From the NCBI GenBank assembly GCA_949519155.1, contig CATIQU010000003.1, forward strand, positions 1 through 64,000: a DNA stretch of 64,000 bases. The letters run 5' to 3'. Source of the DNA: Polaribacter sp. SA4-10 (lineage in GTDB: Bacteria; Bacteroidota; Bacteroidia; Flavobacteriales; Flavobacteriaceae). This document shows, one piece after another, positions 1 to 8,563 of the stretch (positions within the stretch are counted from its first letter, which is position 1; every line of letters begins with the position of its first letter). The notes beneath the pieces were generated by a model, which did not search any database, was not told where the DNA came from, and saw nothing but the letters and a program-made list of their open reading frames with translations. The position numbers and the translations under genes are program-made.

Positions 1-119
1 TTCAAGAATTTATTATGTTCTGAGCCTTGAAACCAGTCTAAACTTATCCAAATGCCACGGTAATCTTTTCTATAGTCTATATTATTACTATTTAATTTAG
101 TAATAATATTATTGTGTTT
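1..119 (-). CDS. Possible fragment of an unidentified gene at the window edge
   Basis: On the minus strand one frame is open from 119 to the window edge after a TAA at 120-122. Its last part reads like real protein, with WISLDWFQGSEHNKFL encoded by about 50-1. There is no ATG, GTG or TTG in the frame, so it may be a decayed 5' end, start at a rare codon, or be chance. The 79-109 hairpin lies inside it, which argues against the first third being coding. I do not recognise the family. Confidence 0.25.
79..109. repeat. Perfect 12-bp inverted repeat with 7-nt loop
   Basis: Arms ATATTATTACTA (79-90) and TAGTAATAATAT (98-109) are perfect inverse copies around a 7-nt AT-only loop. It lies about 140 bp upstream of the response regulator. 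It could be a weak AT-only terminator (a short T run follows at 117-121), an operator, or a scar. No function can be assigned from sequence alone. Confidence 0.45.
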
Positions 120-248
120 TTAATTTATTTGTAAATAAAAAGGGTTTATTTTTATGGAAATGCTCGTTATTATTAACAATATGAACGGGAATGTTAAATG
201 ATTGTAAAGTATGATTTATTGTTATTTATTTATCCCTATTTTTGATAT

Positions 249-941
249 ATGAATAAAAGTGATATTAAAATTCTTCTTGTTGATGATGAACCGGATATTT
301 TAGAGATTGTTGGTTATAACTTAAGAAACGAAGGATATCAGGTTTTTACTGCATCTAATGGTATTGAAGCGGTAAAATCTGCAAAAAAAAACATTCCTCA
401 ACTTATTTTATTAGACATTATGATGCCAGAAATGGATGGTATTGAGGCGTGTGAAAAAATACGAAAGATCAAATCTTTAGACAATGTCATTATCTCTTTT
501 TTAACAGCAAGAGGGGAAGATTATTCGCAAGTTGCAGGCTTTGAAGCCGGTGCTGATGATTATATTACAAAACCGATAAAACCAAAAGTTTTAGTGAGTA
601 AGGTGAAATCTTTGTTAAGAAGGTTGAAATCTGAAACGGAAACTTCTTTTAAAATAGGAGATATCGTAATAGACAGAGATGAATATGTTGTCTATAAAGC
701 GGGTAAAAGAATTTCTTTGCCAAGAAAAGAATTTGAATTGTTTTCTTTATTAACTTCAAGACCTGGAAAGGTGTTTAAAAGAGAAGTAATTCTTGACACT
801 GTTTGGGGGAATGAGGTTGTCGTTGGAGGTAGAACTATCGATGTACACATTCGGAAACTACGCGAAAAAATTGGCGACCATCATTTTAAAACAGTGAAAG
901 GAGTGGGTTATAAATTTGTTTTAGAAGATGTAGATCTTTAA
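249..941 (+). CDS. OmpR/PhoB-type response regulator
   Basis: Cytoplasmic two-component transcription regulator of 230 residues, the normal length for the OmpR family. The receiver domain (about 5-120) has the acidic pair D12-D13, the phosphoacceptor D56 in LLLDIMMPEMDG, T86 and K108 in DDYITKP. The C-terminal half (about 130-226) is the winged-helix DNA-binding domain, with RTIDVHIRKLREKIG as recognition region and VKGVGYKF as wing. The histidine kinase follows after 13 bp in the same orientation, so the two are almost certainly partners. PhoB-like annotation is common for such pairs in this group, but no phosphate genes lie nearby, so the signal is unknown. The ATG at 249 is the only sensible start. 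Confidence 0.93.
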   Translation: MNKSDIKILLVDDEPDILEIVGYNLRNEGYQVFTASNGIEAVKSAKKNIPQLILLDIMMPEMDGIEACEKIRKIKSLDNVIISFLTARGEDYSQVAGFEAGADDYITKPIKPKVLVSKVKSLLRRLKSETETSFKIGDIVIDRDEYVVYKAGKRISLPRKEFELFSLLTSRPGKVFKREVILDTVWGNEVVVGGRTIDVHIRKLREKIGDHHFKTVKGVGYKFVLEDVDL

Positions 942-954
942 AAAAAGGGGCTTA

Positions 955-1995
955 ATGAAACTTAAAAAAACATATACATACGCGCTGGTTTCTTCGCTAT
1001 ACTCAACGTTACTTGCTGTAATAATTGCAGCACTCAGTTATTATTTTATAACTCCATCTTTCGGCAGTTTTTCAGTACTCATTTTTGTTATATTGTTTTT
1101 TGTACTGTCCTTTTTTATTATCCAATATAGAGCTGAACATTTTATCTACAGAAAAATTAAAAACATTTACAAAGAGTTTTCAAACATCGATACGGATGAG
1201 TTTCAAAGAAAGTCTGTGACAACAGATATTGAATCTCTTTCTCAAAGTGTTCAAAAGTTTGTAGAAGGAAAAGAGCTAGAAATTCAGACATTAACAGAAA
1301 TCGATTCTTTCAGGCGTGATTTTTTAGGGAATTTAGCGCACGAACTAAAAACACCTCTTTTTATGGTACAAGGGTATGTTTTGACTTTAATAGAAGGTGC
1401 TGCCAACGACAAAGAAATTCGAACAAAGTATCTTAACAGAGCCAATAAAGGCGTTGAAAGACTAGTTGCTGTTATCAAAGATTTAGATATGATCGCCAAA
1501 CTAGAAACAGATGGTTTGCACTTAAATATCGAAATTTTTAATATTCTAGAATTGGTTCAAAATGTATTTGATTTATTAGAAATGAAAGCCAAAAAGAGAA
1601 ACATCACTTTACTCTTTGATCGAATTTATGAAGTCCCCATTTTTGTAAAAGGGGATGTTGAGAAAATTGAACAAGTGCTTATCAATCTCATTGTAAACTC
1701 AATAAAATACGGGAAACCAAACGGCACTAGCATTGTAAGCATTGACCCATATAACGATCAAAAATTTCAACTAAAAGTAACCGATAACGGTGAAGGAATT
1801 AAAGAGGAGTATTTACCTCGTTTGTTTGAGCGTTTTTACCGAGTAGACCAAAGTAGATCTCGTGAGCAAGGAGGGTCTGGTTTGGGATTGTCTATTGTGA
1901 AACACATTATAGAGGCGCACAACGAGATTATTTTAATGAAAAGTGAGTTTAGGAAAGGCTCTGAATTTTCATTCACTCTAGAAAAAGCAACCTAA
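955..1995 (+). CDS. Membrane sensor histidine kinase (PhoR-like)
   Basis: Histidine kinase of 346 residues and likely partner of the upstream response regulator. Two transmembrane helices lie at about 8-32 and 39-57 with only a few residues between them, so there is essentially no extracytoplasmic sensor domain. A short linker leads to the dimerisation helix with phospho-acceptor H129 in HELKTP, then the ATPase domain with N box (NLIVNSIKYG), G1 (DNGEGI) and G2 (GGSGLGLSI). No clear PAS domain is visible. The signal is therefore probably sensed in the membrane or through a partner protein. It ends 8 bp before the convergent purD. Confidence 0.92.
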   Translation: MKLKKTYTYALVSSLYSTLLAVIIAALSYYFITPSFGSFSVLIFVILFFVLSFFIIQYRAEHFIYRKIKNIYKEFSNIDTDEFQRKSVTTDIESLSQSVQKFVEGKELEIQTLTEIDSFRRDFLGNLAHELKTPLFMVQGYVLTLIEGAANDKEIRTKYLNRANKGVERLVAVIKDLDMIAKLETDGLHLNIEIFNILELVQNVFDLLEMKAKKRNITLLFDRIYEVPIFVKGDVEKIEQVLINLIVNSIKYGKPNGTSIVSIDPYNDQKFQLKVTDNGEGIKEEYLPRLFERFYRVDQSRSREQGGSGLGLSIVKHIIEAHNEIILMKSEFRKGSEFSFTLEKAT

Positions 1996-2003
1996 TCCGG
2001 GTT

Positions 2004-3278
2004 TTAGATTAAATCAAATCCAATATCTTTTCTGTAATTCATCTCTTCAAACTTAATTTTTTCGATAGAAGCATACGTTTTTGCTAATGCCTCTTCGATA
2101 GAATCCCCTAATGAAGTTACTGCCATTACACGGCCTCCGTTTGACACCACTTTATCGTTCTCTATTTTTGTTCCTGCATGGAAAACAATGGAGTCTTCAC
2201 AGTTTTCAAAACCCGTAATTACTTTCCCTTTTTGATAGGATTCTGGATAACCTCCAGCAACTAACATGACTGTTGTTGCAGTTTTAGGGGTGACAGAAAA
2301 CGATTTTTCGTGTAAGGTTTGTTTGCCAACGCCTTCAAACAATTCGTATAAATCGGACTCAATTCTTGGTAAAACAGCTTCGGTTTCTGGATCTCCCATT
2401 CGAACGTTGTATTCTACGACAGATGGATTTCCAGCATCGTTCATCAAACCAATGAAGATGAAACCTCTGTAGTCAATTCCGTCTTTTTGCAAACCAGCAA
2501 TGGTTGGTTTTACCACCAATGCTTCTACTTTGTCTAAAAAGGCTTGGTCTGCAAATGGTACTGGGGAAATCGCTCCCATACCTCCTGTATTTAAACCAAG
2601 ATCTCCTTCTCCTATTCTTTTGTAATCTTTTGCTGAGGGTAAAATTTTATAACTATTCCCATCTGTTAACACAAAAACAGACAACTCAATTCCTTTTAAA
2701 AATTCTTCAATGACCACCGTCGCTGAAGCGGCTCCAAACTTTTGATTGGAAACCATTTCTTCTAATTCTGATTTTGCCTCGGATAAATCGTTTAGGATTA
2801 AAACTCCTTTTCCACCAGCCAATCCATCTGCTTTTAAAACATAAGGTGGAGTTAGGGTTTCTAAAAATGTAAATCCATCTTTAAGGTTTTCCTTTGTAAA
2901 AGATTGATAACGTGCTGTTGGAATTCCATGTTTTTGCATGAATTGTTTTGAAAAATCTTTACTTCCTTCTAACAGAGCACCGTCTTTTTTTGGGCCAATT
3001 ACAGGAATCGCTTTCAAATCGTTATCGGCCAAAAAGAAATCATGAATCCCATTTACCAAAGGGGCTTCTGGCCCCACAACAACCATTTTAATGTCGTTTT
3101 TTAACACCGTTTCTTTAACTGCACCAAAATCTGTGGGATTGATGTTTACATTGATCGCAATTTCATCAGTACCAGCATTACCTGGCGCTACAAAAAGTTG
3201 TTTTATTTTTTTGCTTTCTGAAAGCTTTAAAGCAAAAGCGTGCTCTCTACCTCCTGCTCCTAAAATAAGAATATTCAT
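2004..3278 (-). CDS. purD: Phosphoribosylamine--glycine ligase (GAR synthetase)
   Basis: Second step of de novo purine synthesis: ATP-dependent joining of glycine to 5-phosphoribosylamine in the cytosol. The 424-residue length is standard. The N-terminus carries GAGGREHAFALKL (7-19). The ATP-grasp core has ADGLAGGKGV near 150 and EYNVRMGDPETEAVLPR near 290, and a C-terminal biotin-carboxylase-like domain follows. It appears monocistronic. A Bacteroidota -7-like element (TATATTTG, read on the minus strand at 3309-3302) lies just upstream of the ATG, but I found no -33 TTG at good spacing. Confidence 0.97.
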   Translation of the reverse strand: MNILILGAGGREHAFALKLSESKKIKQLFVAPGNAGTDEIAINVNINPTDFGAVKETVLKNDIKMVVVGPEAPLVNGIHDFFLADNDLKAIPVIGPKKDGALLEGSKDFSKQFMQKHGIPTARYQSFTKENLKDGFTFLETLTPPYVLKADGLAGGKGVLILNDLSEAKSELEEMVSNQKFGAASATVVIEEFLKGIELSVFVLTDGNSYKILPSAKDYKRIGEGDLGLNTGGMGAISPVPFADQAFLDKVEALVVKPTIAGLQKDGIDYRGFIFIGLMNDAGNPSVVEYNVRMGDPETEAVLPRIESDLYELFEGVGKQTLHEKSFSVTPKTATTVMLVAGGYPESYQKGKVITGFENCEDSIVFHAGTKIENDKVVSNGGRVMAVTSLGDSIEEALAKTYASIEKIKFEEMNYRKDIGFDLI

Positions 3279-3357
3279 TTTTTGTTGTGTTGTTGTGGGT
3301 GCAAATATATTTTAATTTCTTTTGAATACAGCTTCTCAATGAAAGACAATTTAATAT

Positions 3358-4128
3358 TTAAAAATTCTTTTTAATGTTAAAACCCCACTTTAAAAAGTAT
3401 TTAATGGCGGAGGAGGCATGATACCAGAATAACTTCAAATTCTTGGTACTTCCTTTTTGATGATGATGTACAATTTGTACGTCAGGAAAATAAAGTTTAT
3501 TTTTTCCTAACCTTTCAATTTCTCTACAAATATCGGCATCTTCCATATAAAGAAAATAACGCTTGTCGAATCCTTTTAATTCTTTAAAAATAGCTGTTTT
3601 AAAAAGCATAAAACATCCATGAATGAAATCGGGATAAAAGGGTTTTGTAAGATCTTGATTTCTATATTCGTTTTTAAAGATTGCCTTTGGGGATATCTTT
3701 ACTCTTCGATTTATCAAATCGAAGAAAGTAGGGTGTCTTCTACAAACATATTGGTTTTCGTGATTGGGATACAAGACTTTTGGCGTTGCAAAGGCAACAT
3801 CTTTATCCTTTTCTAACTGGGAAATTAAAATCGGTATTATAGTAACTGTAAATTCAATATCCGGATTTAGTAATAAGTGATATTTGGAATTTAATTTTTC
3901 TAAAACAAAATTATGCCCTTTGCCAAACCCAATGTTTTTTCCTTGAAAGATATATTCGATTTCTTCGTGAATAAAAAAACTGCTTAAACTTCTTGTTGCT
4001 GAATTGTCGACTAAAAATAATTTTTTCTTTAAAGGTATTTTTAAAAAAGAATCCACTGTTCTTTGAAGCACCTCCTGGTCTTCATGATACAAAACAATGG
4101 TGGCTGTTATTTCATATTTGAAGCTCAT
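3358..4128 (-). CDS. Family 2 glycosyltransferase (rhamnosyltransferase-like)
   Basis: Predicted cytoplasmic GT-A glycosyltransferase of 256 residues adding a sugar to the lipid-linked repeat unit. The N-terminus has the GT2 nucleotide-binding strand (TATIVLYHEDQEVLQRTVDS), then VDNSATRS and a DxD-like LLLNPDIEF near residue 95. FLYMEDADICREIERLG matches the catalytic-base region typical of rhamnosyltransferase-type GT2 enzymes. It is the last gene of the polysaccharide operon and shares one base with the upstream priming transferase. Rhamnose-type specificity is inference from family resemblance and the dTDP-sugar genes upstream. Confidence 0.87.
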   Translation of the reverse strand: MSFKYEITATIVLYHEDQEVLQRTVDSFLKIPLKKKLFLVDNSATRSLSSFFIHEEIEYIFQGKNIGFGKGHNFVLEKLNSKYHLLLNPDIEFTVTIIPILISQLEKDKDVAFATPKVLYPNHENQYVCRRHPTFFDLINRRVKISPKAIFKNEYRNQDLTKPFYPDFIHGCFMLFKTAIFKELKGFDKRYFLYMEDADICREIERLGKNKLYFPDVQIVHHHQKGSTKNLKLFWYHASSAIKYFLKWGFNIKKNF

Positions 4129-5483
4129 TAGTACGCTTTTTCCTCACCTTTAAAAACATTTAATATTGTCTTAAATATTATTTTGATATCGAGAAAAAAA
4201 GACCAATTTTCTATGTAAAAAATATCAAAACGGATTCGGTTCTTAATGTCTGCCTTTTTCTTTATTTCTCCTCGATACCCTGAAACTTGAGCCAAACCAG
4301 TGATCCCTGGTTTTACAATATGTCTTTTTAAATAGTTTTCTACATCTCTCTGATACTCTATTGATAAGCTTTCTAGATGTGGTCTTGGACCCACAACGCT
4401 CATCTCTCCCCATAAAACATTTAAAAACTGCGGGAGTTCGTCAATACTTGTTTTTCTCATAAAAGCCCCAATTCTGGTTACTCTTGTGTCATCCTTTGTG
4501 ACATGAGATTTGTTTGATTGCTTATTCATTTTCATGGACCTGAACTTGTAACAAACAAATTCTGAACTATTGATTCCCTCTCTTTTTTGTTTGAAAAGCA
4601 GCGGCCCTTTCGATTCTAATTTCACTAAAACAAAAAGAATTGGCCATAGCCAAGACAAAAGAAAGAGACAGACAAAAACAGAAAAAACAACATCAAATAC
4701 TCTTTTGATGTAAAAATTTTCGGTAAACTCGAAAGGCAATCGCTTAACACTTAACACCATTAAAGTATCATCATAAAATTCGACACTTTGGTTTTTGCCA
4801 TAAAGTTCGTTTGAATTTGGGATTAATTTTAAGAGAATCCCTTTTTCATTTGCAAATTTGTTGATCTTTTTAATTTGTTCGTTGGTCAATTGAGTTAAAG
4901 AACAATAAATTTCATCAACAAAGGTCTCTTCAACATATTGGAAAATATGGGAGAAACCTCCTAAATATAGGGGATCACTATGGCTTTTATCCGAGAAAAA
5001 TCCTAAAAACTTATATCCTAGATTGGCTTTACTTTTAAAAACTTGAATGACTTCTTTGGTCGTGTCATCATCTCCCAATACAACTGTTGTTCGATAATTA
5101 TTCCCTATAGCTCTGTATTTTTTCAATAAGTATTGCGCTGTAAATTTCAAAAAAATAATTGCAGATAGAATGGACGCAAGTATTAAAAATTGATTGTTAA
5201 TGATCGCTCCCTCCCTGAAAGCGCCAAAATAAGCGAAATAGCCCATGATAAAAACAAAGAATTGCCTGGCTAGTAAAGTTAAAATTCTTAAGTTTTTTGT
5301 AAACCGATAGACATTATAAAATCTTGTTAGATAAGAAGAAATCAACCAAAAAAGGAAAATGAAACTAAGAAAATGAACATTTAAAAACTCCTTGTCAGAT
5401 ACATAATAAATAACACTATTAATTACGAGTGTATCTATTAGTATTTGAATTGGTTTTATAAAATGAGAATATCTTTTTTTCAT
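4128..5483 (-). CDS. Polyprenyl-phosphate sugar-1-phosphate transferase (WcaJ/WbaP type)
   Basis: Priming enzyme that transfers a hexose-1-phosphate from a nucleotide sugar to undecaprenyl phosphate, starting each glycan repeat unit at the inner membrane. The 451-residue protein has about four N-terminal membrane helices (10-120), a Rossmann-like CoA-binding-type domain (about 130-245), and the catalytic bacterial sugar transferase domain (255-451). The last opens with a membrane segment at 262-288 and carries KFRSMK near 313, DELPQFLNVLWGEMSVVGPRPH (about 348-369, shown in part) and GITGLAQV. Length and architecture match the long glucose/galactose-type family. It overlaps both neighbours by one base, indicating translational coupling. 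Confidence 0.94.
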   Translation of the reverse strand: MKKRYSHFIKPIQILIDTLVINSVIYYVSDKEFLNVHFLSFIFLFWLISSYLTRFYNVYRFTKNLRILTLLARQFFVFIMGYFAYFGAFREGAIINNQFLILASILSAIIFLKFTAQYLLKKYRAIGNNYRTTVVLGDDDTTKEVIQVFKSKANLGYKFLGFFSDKSHSDPLYLGGFSHIFQYVEETFVDEIYCSLTQLTNEQIKKINKFANEKGILLKLIPNSNELYGKNQSVEFYDDTLMVLSVKRLPFEFTENFYIKRVFDVVFSVFVCLFLLSWLWPILFVLVKLESKGPLLFKQKREGINSSEFVCYKFRSMKMNKQSNKSHVTKDDTRVTRIGAFMRKTSIDELPQFLNVLWGEMSVVGPRPHLESLSIEYQRDVENYLKRHIVKPGITGLAQVSGYRGEIKKKADIKNRIRFDIFYIENWSFFLDIKIIFKTILNVFKGEEKAY

Positions 5484-6577
5484 TAACTTTTCCCTAATAC
5501 ATCATATACTCTTTCTTGAAATTTCAATTTAAAATTCTCAATAGAAAAGCCTAATGCATGTTTTCTTATTATATCGTAATCGAATACTGATTGTTCAAAA
5601 AGAACGATTGCATCTATTAAAGAATCAACAGATTGATCATTATAAATAATTCCTGTTTTCTTATCCACAACAATGTCCAATGCACCTCCATCTCCGTATG
5701 CTATAACTGGTGTTCCACAAACCTGAGGCTCTAATAAAGCAATCCCAAAATCTTCTTTTCCACAGAAAATAAATGCTTTTGCTTTTTTTAAAAGATCTTT
5801 ATACTTTTCTGAAAATAAAAACCCTTTAAACTCGATATTACTATTCGCTTTTTCCCTTAAGGATTCCAATAAAGATCCATCACCGATGATTATTAATTTC
5901 TTGCCATTTTCATTAAACGCATCTATTAAAATATCATACCTTTTATAGGGCTCTAACCTTCCAACTGAAATATAAAAATTTTCTTTATTTGCCTCAAACT
6001 CAAAATCATCAATATTTACTGGAGGATTTATTGTTAATATCTCTCTGTTATATTTCCTTTTAGCCCAATCTGAAACAAAATTTGATACTGAAAAAATTGC
6101 AGTAGGTTTTTTAGACATTTTAACATCAAACCTTCTCAAATATGGAATAAAAAAAGATCCTAATCTTTTAAATCCTTTAAAGTATAAATCTTTTTCTTCC
6201 CATACATATTTAAGGTTTCTTGCTACTAAATATGAAATATGCTTAGAGTTATTACTATTATAACTGACGCCTTTGACGACAGAGTGGGTAACACTTATAA
6301 TTAAAGCGTTCTCTTCTTTTATTTTTAACTGTTTTAAAAATAAGGGAAATAGAGGTAATGCAATTCTAAATTTATTACCGAATAGAGATAAACTAGTAGA
6401 CTTGATTAAAACGGGGGCATCACCAAAAATTTTTTTTATATTTTTTGGCGGCATAATATTTGTAAGAAGGTACAATTTATCGAATTTATAAACTTGATGT
6501 AAATATTTAACAACTTGTTCAGAACCAGCATAAGCATCTAGCCAGTCCATAACCAAAATAGTTTTATCTAATTTCAT
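5483..6577 (-). CDS. Family 4 glycosyltransferase
   Basis: GT-B glycosyltransferase of 364 residues. The N-terminal acceptor half begins with VMDWLDAYAGSEQVVKYL. The donor half has ISVGRLEPYKRYDILIDAF (about 203-221), GDGSLLESL and the E-x7-E-type motif in FGIALLEPQVCGTPVIAYG. There is no signal peptide or membrane segment, so it should act on the cytoplasmic face. Resemblance to the mannosyl-type branch of GT4 is visible, but donor and linkage cannot be read. It overlaps the upstream polymerase-like gene by 14 bp and the downstream priming transferase by one base. Confidence 0.9.
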   Translation of the reverse strand: MKLDKTILVMDWLDAYAGSEQVVKYLHQVYKFDKLYLLTNIMPPKNIKKIFGDAPVLIKSTSLSLFGNKFRIALPLFPLFLKQLKIKEENALIISVTHSVVKGVSYNSNNSKHISYLVARNLKYVWEEKDLYFKGFKRLGSFFIPYLRRFDVKMSKKPTAIFSVSNFVSDWAKRKYNREILTINPPVNIDDFEFEANKENFYISVGRLEPYKRYDILIDAFNENGKKLIIIGDGSLLESLREKANSNIEFKGFLFSEKYKDLLKKAKAFIFCGKEDFGIALLEPQVCGTPVIAYGDGGALDIVVDKKTGIIYNDQSVDSLIDAIVLFEQSVFDYDIIRKHALGFSIENFKLKFQERVYDVLGKS

Positions 6578-7772
6578 CTTCTTTATTATATGCTTGAATT
6601 ACATTATAAAATAAAGGTATGAAAATTCCAAATAAATAGGCGCCTAATTGTCTGAAAAATAAATTTTCTACCAATAAAAAAAAAACAAAGCCAGACATAG
6701 TAAAAACTGCACTAAAATTGTTTCTAAATGAATAAAAAACCCATAGAAAAAGTGCTATAAATAATATAACTCCAATTAATCCTCCACTTAAAAAAATGTC
6801 AAAAAACTGATTATGAGTGTTAAATTTTGTTGCTAAATAATATTCTTTTTTAGAGCTATTTGTAATAATAGATTTGTAACATTCATTTAAATTAAATTGA
6901 ATATCTGCTCGATTTTTATACCCTGTAAAAAAGTGAAAACCTATATCTTCTAGCTGATTAATGGTGCAATCCCATATTACAAATCTTGGTTCTTGATTTT
7001 TCAAAACCTTAACTGTGCTTTCAAAAGAATCCTTAATATGAAATCTATTTTTTACATTTTCATTTAAGGTCAAAACACTTAAGGATATTGTGATCAATAA
7101 TAAAAAACCCGTTAACAAATTTGTTTTTGAAAGTTTAGCGTTTAAAAGTATCTGAATAGCAATAAAGGAAAACGACAAAAATAATGCAAGCCTCGCAACT
7201 ATAATAAACAGAAAAAGTGTGATAAAAATTATAAGAAACAGATATTTCTTTTTGTTAATACTATCTTTTGTCTTCGTAATAAGAAGATGTAATAAAACGA
7301 TTGCTAAGAAACAGATAAATCCAAAGTAAGGCCTGTCTATTAAAATTAAATTTTCAACATCAGAAGTGTTTCCAAAAGGAAGTTGGTTGCATTCTAAATA
7401 AAAGATGAAAATTTTTATACTAGAAATAAGAACTGCTAAAAAAACACCGAAAATAAAACCTTTGACAACTAAAATAATGTTTTCAACCTTAAACAATAAG
7501 ACACTGACGATTAGAATTGTAATTAAGTGTTTGTATATATGAATGTTATTGATGAGAGAATTTAATAAAAAAGCTTTCAGCAGTAAATATGAAATAAATA
7601 AAACTAAGAGGTTTATGTAAGTATTTGAAAATAACCTTTCCTTGTTTTTAAAAAAACTCAAAAGAAAAACAACTCCTAAAATTATATTTGGGATTGCCAG
7701 TGAAAAGGGCAAGGAAAATAATAATAATGCAACTGCAATATCAAAAAAATAATCAACTTTTTTTTGGATCAA
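6564..7772 (-). CDS. O-antigen polymerase/ligase family membrane protein (Wzy/WaaL-like)
   Basis: Polytopic inner-membrane protein of 402 residues with about ten hydrophobic helices. A large hydrophilic stretch at about 240-315 fits the periplasmic loop of the Wzy_C/WaaL family. It ends in NTHNQFFDIFLSGGLIG, where the HNQ-type motif before a transmembrane helix is the family's best-conserved site. It would polymerise lipid-linked repeat units or ligate the polymer to an acceptor in the periplasm. The locus has a second protein of this type at 8556-9947, so the two jobs may be split between them. It overlaps the upstream GT2 gene by 4 bp. Confidence 0.8.
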   Translation of the reverse strand: MIQKKVDYFFDIAVALLLFSLPFSLAIPNIILGVVFLLSFFKNKERLFSNTYINLLVLFISYLLLKAFLLNSLINNIHIYKHLITILIVSVLLFKVENIILVVKGFIFGVFLAVLISSIKIFIFYLECNQLPFGNTSDVENLILIDRPYFGFICFLAIVLLHLLITKTKDSINKKKYLFLIIFITLFLFIIVARLALFLSFSFIAIQILLNAKLSKTNLLTGFLLLITISLSVLTLNENVKNRFHIKDSFESTVKVLKNQEPRFVIWDCTINQLEDIGFHFFTGYKNRADIQFNLNECYKSIITNSSKKEYYLATKFNTHNQFFDIFLSGGLIGVILFIALFLWVFYSFRNNFSAVFTMSGFVFFLLVENLFFRQLGAYLFGIFIPLFYNVIQAYNKEDEIR

Positions 7773-8563
7773 TTTTTTACTATTTTTTTTATTTTTATTA
7801 GAATTGATAATGGGATGATGTAGAGAAGTAAACTTCTTAGCAAACCATATATAGGGTATAAACCCAAATAAAAGTTTTTTAGTATTATTTTAATACGATT
7901 TTTTGCTTGTTTCTTCCTCATTAAAGTAGAAATTCCTTTTGGGTTAATTTCACACTGAACCAGCACCTTGTTAATATTAGCAACTTTAAAAGAGTTCATG
8001 ACATTAAAAAAAAAGGCATAATCTTCTGCTGCTTGATACTCTATTGGGTACAGACCAATTTTAGAAAAGATAGTATTTCGAAACATAATAGATGGGTGTA
8101 TGTGCATTGCATTGACATACATCCTTTTCCTAATTAATTTATCTTTTTCTGGCACTTTCAAAGTGTAAAGATAGACACCATTTGTATCAACAAATTTAAC
8201 ATTACTACCAACGAGGGAAATGTTACTCTGTTCTTCTAAAAAATGTTTCTGCAAATGAAACCGATTTAAGACGCAAACATCTCCACAATCAAGTCTTGCT
8301 GTATACGTGTATTTTTTCTTAATAATACACTCAAGCCCTTTGTTTAATGCAATTTCTATCCCTCTGTTTTGCGCAAGGTAAATAAATAAGACACTTCCTA
8401 TACCTTGAAAAGCCTTTTTTGTTTCTGTTTCATCAAGTTTATTATCACTACCATCATCAACAATGACAACGTCTAATTCCTCATTACGACCAATAGATCT
8501 CAGGGAGGCTAAAAGTCCTTTTGGGTTATTATAATGAGGAATTAAAAGGACAAGGTTATTCAT
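7769..8563 (-). CDS. Family 2 glycosyltransferase
   Basis: GT-A fold glycosyltransferase of 264 residues. It opens with LVLLIPHYNNPKGLLASLRS, followed by the nucleotide-binding VIVDDGSDN near residue 35 and a DxD-equivalent TARLDCGDVC near 90. The acceptor-binding side has YPIEYQAAEDYAFFFNVM around 175. A C-terminal hydrophobic segment (about 238-258) probably anchors it to the membrane. Downstream of the DxD region the pattern resembles O-antigen glycosyltransferases acting on polyprenyl-linked sugars. Donor unknown. It overlaps the gene before it by 8 bp and the gene after it by 4 bp. Confidence 0.88.
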   Translation of the reverse strand: MNNLVLLIPHYNNPKGLLASLRSIGRNEELDVVIVDDGSDNKLDETETKKAFQGIGSVLFIYLAQNRGIEIALNKGLECIIKKKYTYTARLDCGDVCVLNRFHLQKHFLEEQSNISLVGSNVKFVDTNGVYLYTLKVPEKDKLIRKRMYVNAMHIHPSIMFRNTIFSKIGLYPIEYQAAEDYAFFFNVMNSFKVANINKVLVQCEINPKGISTLMRKKQAKNRIKIILKNFYLGLYPIYGLLRSLLLYIIPLSILIKIKKIVKN

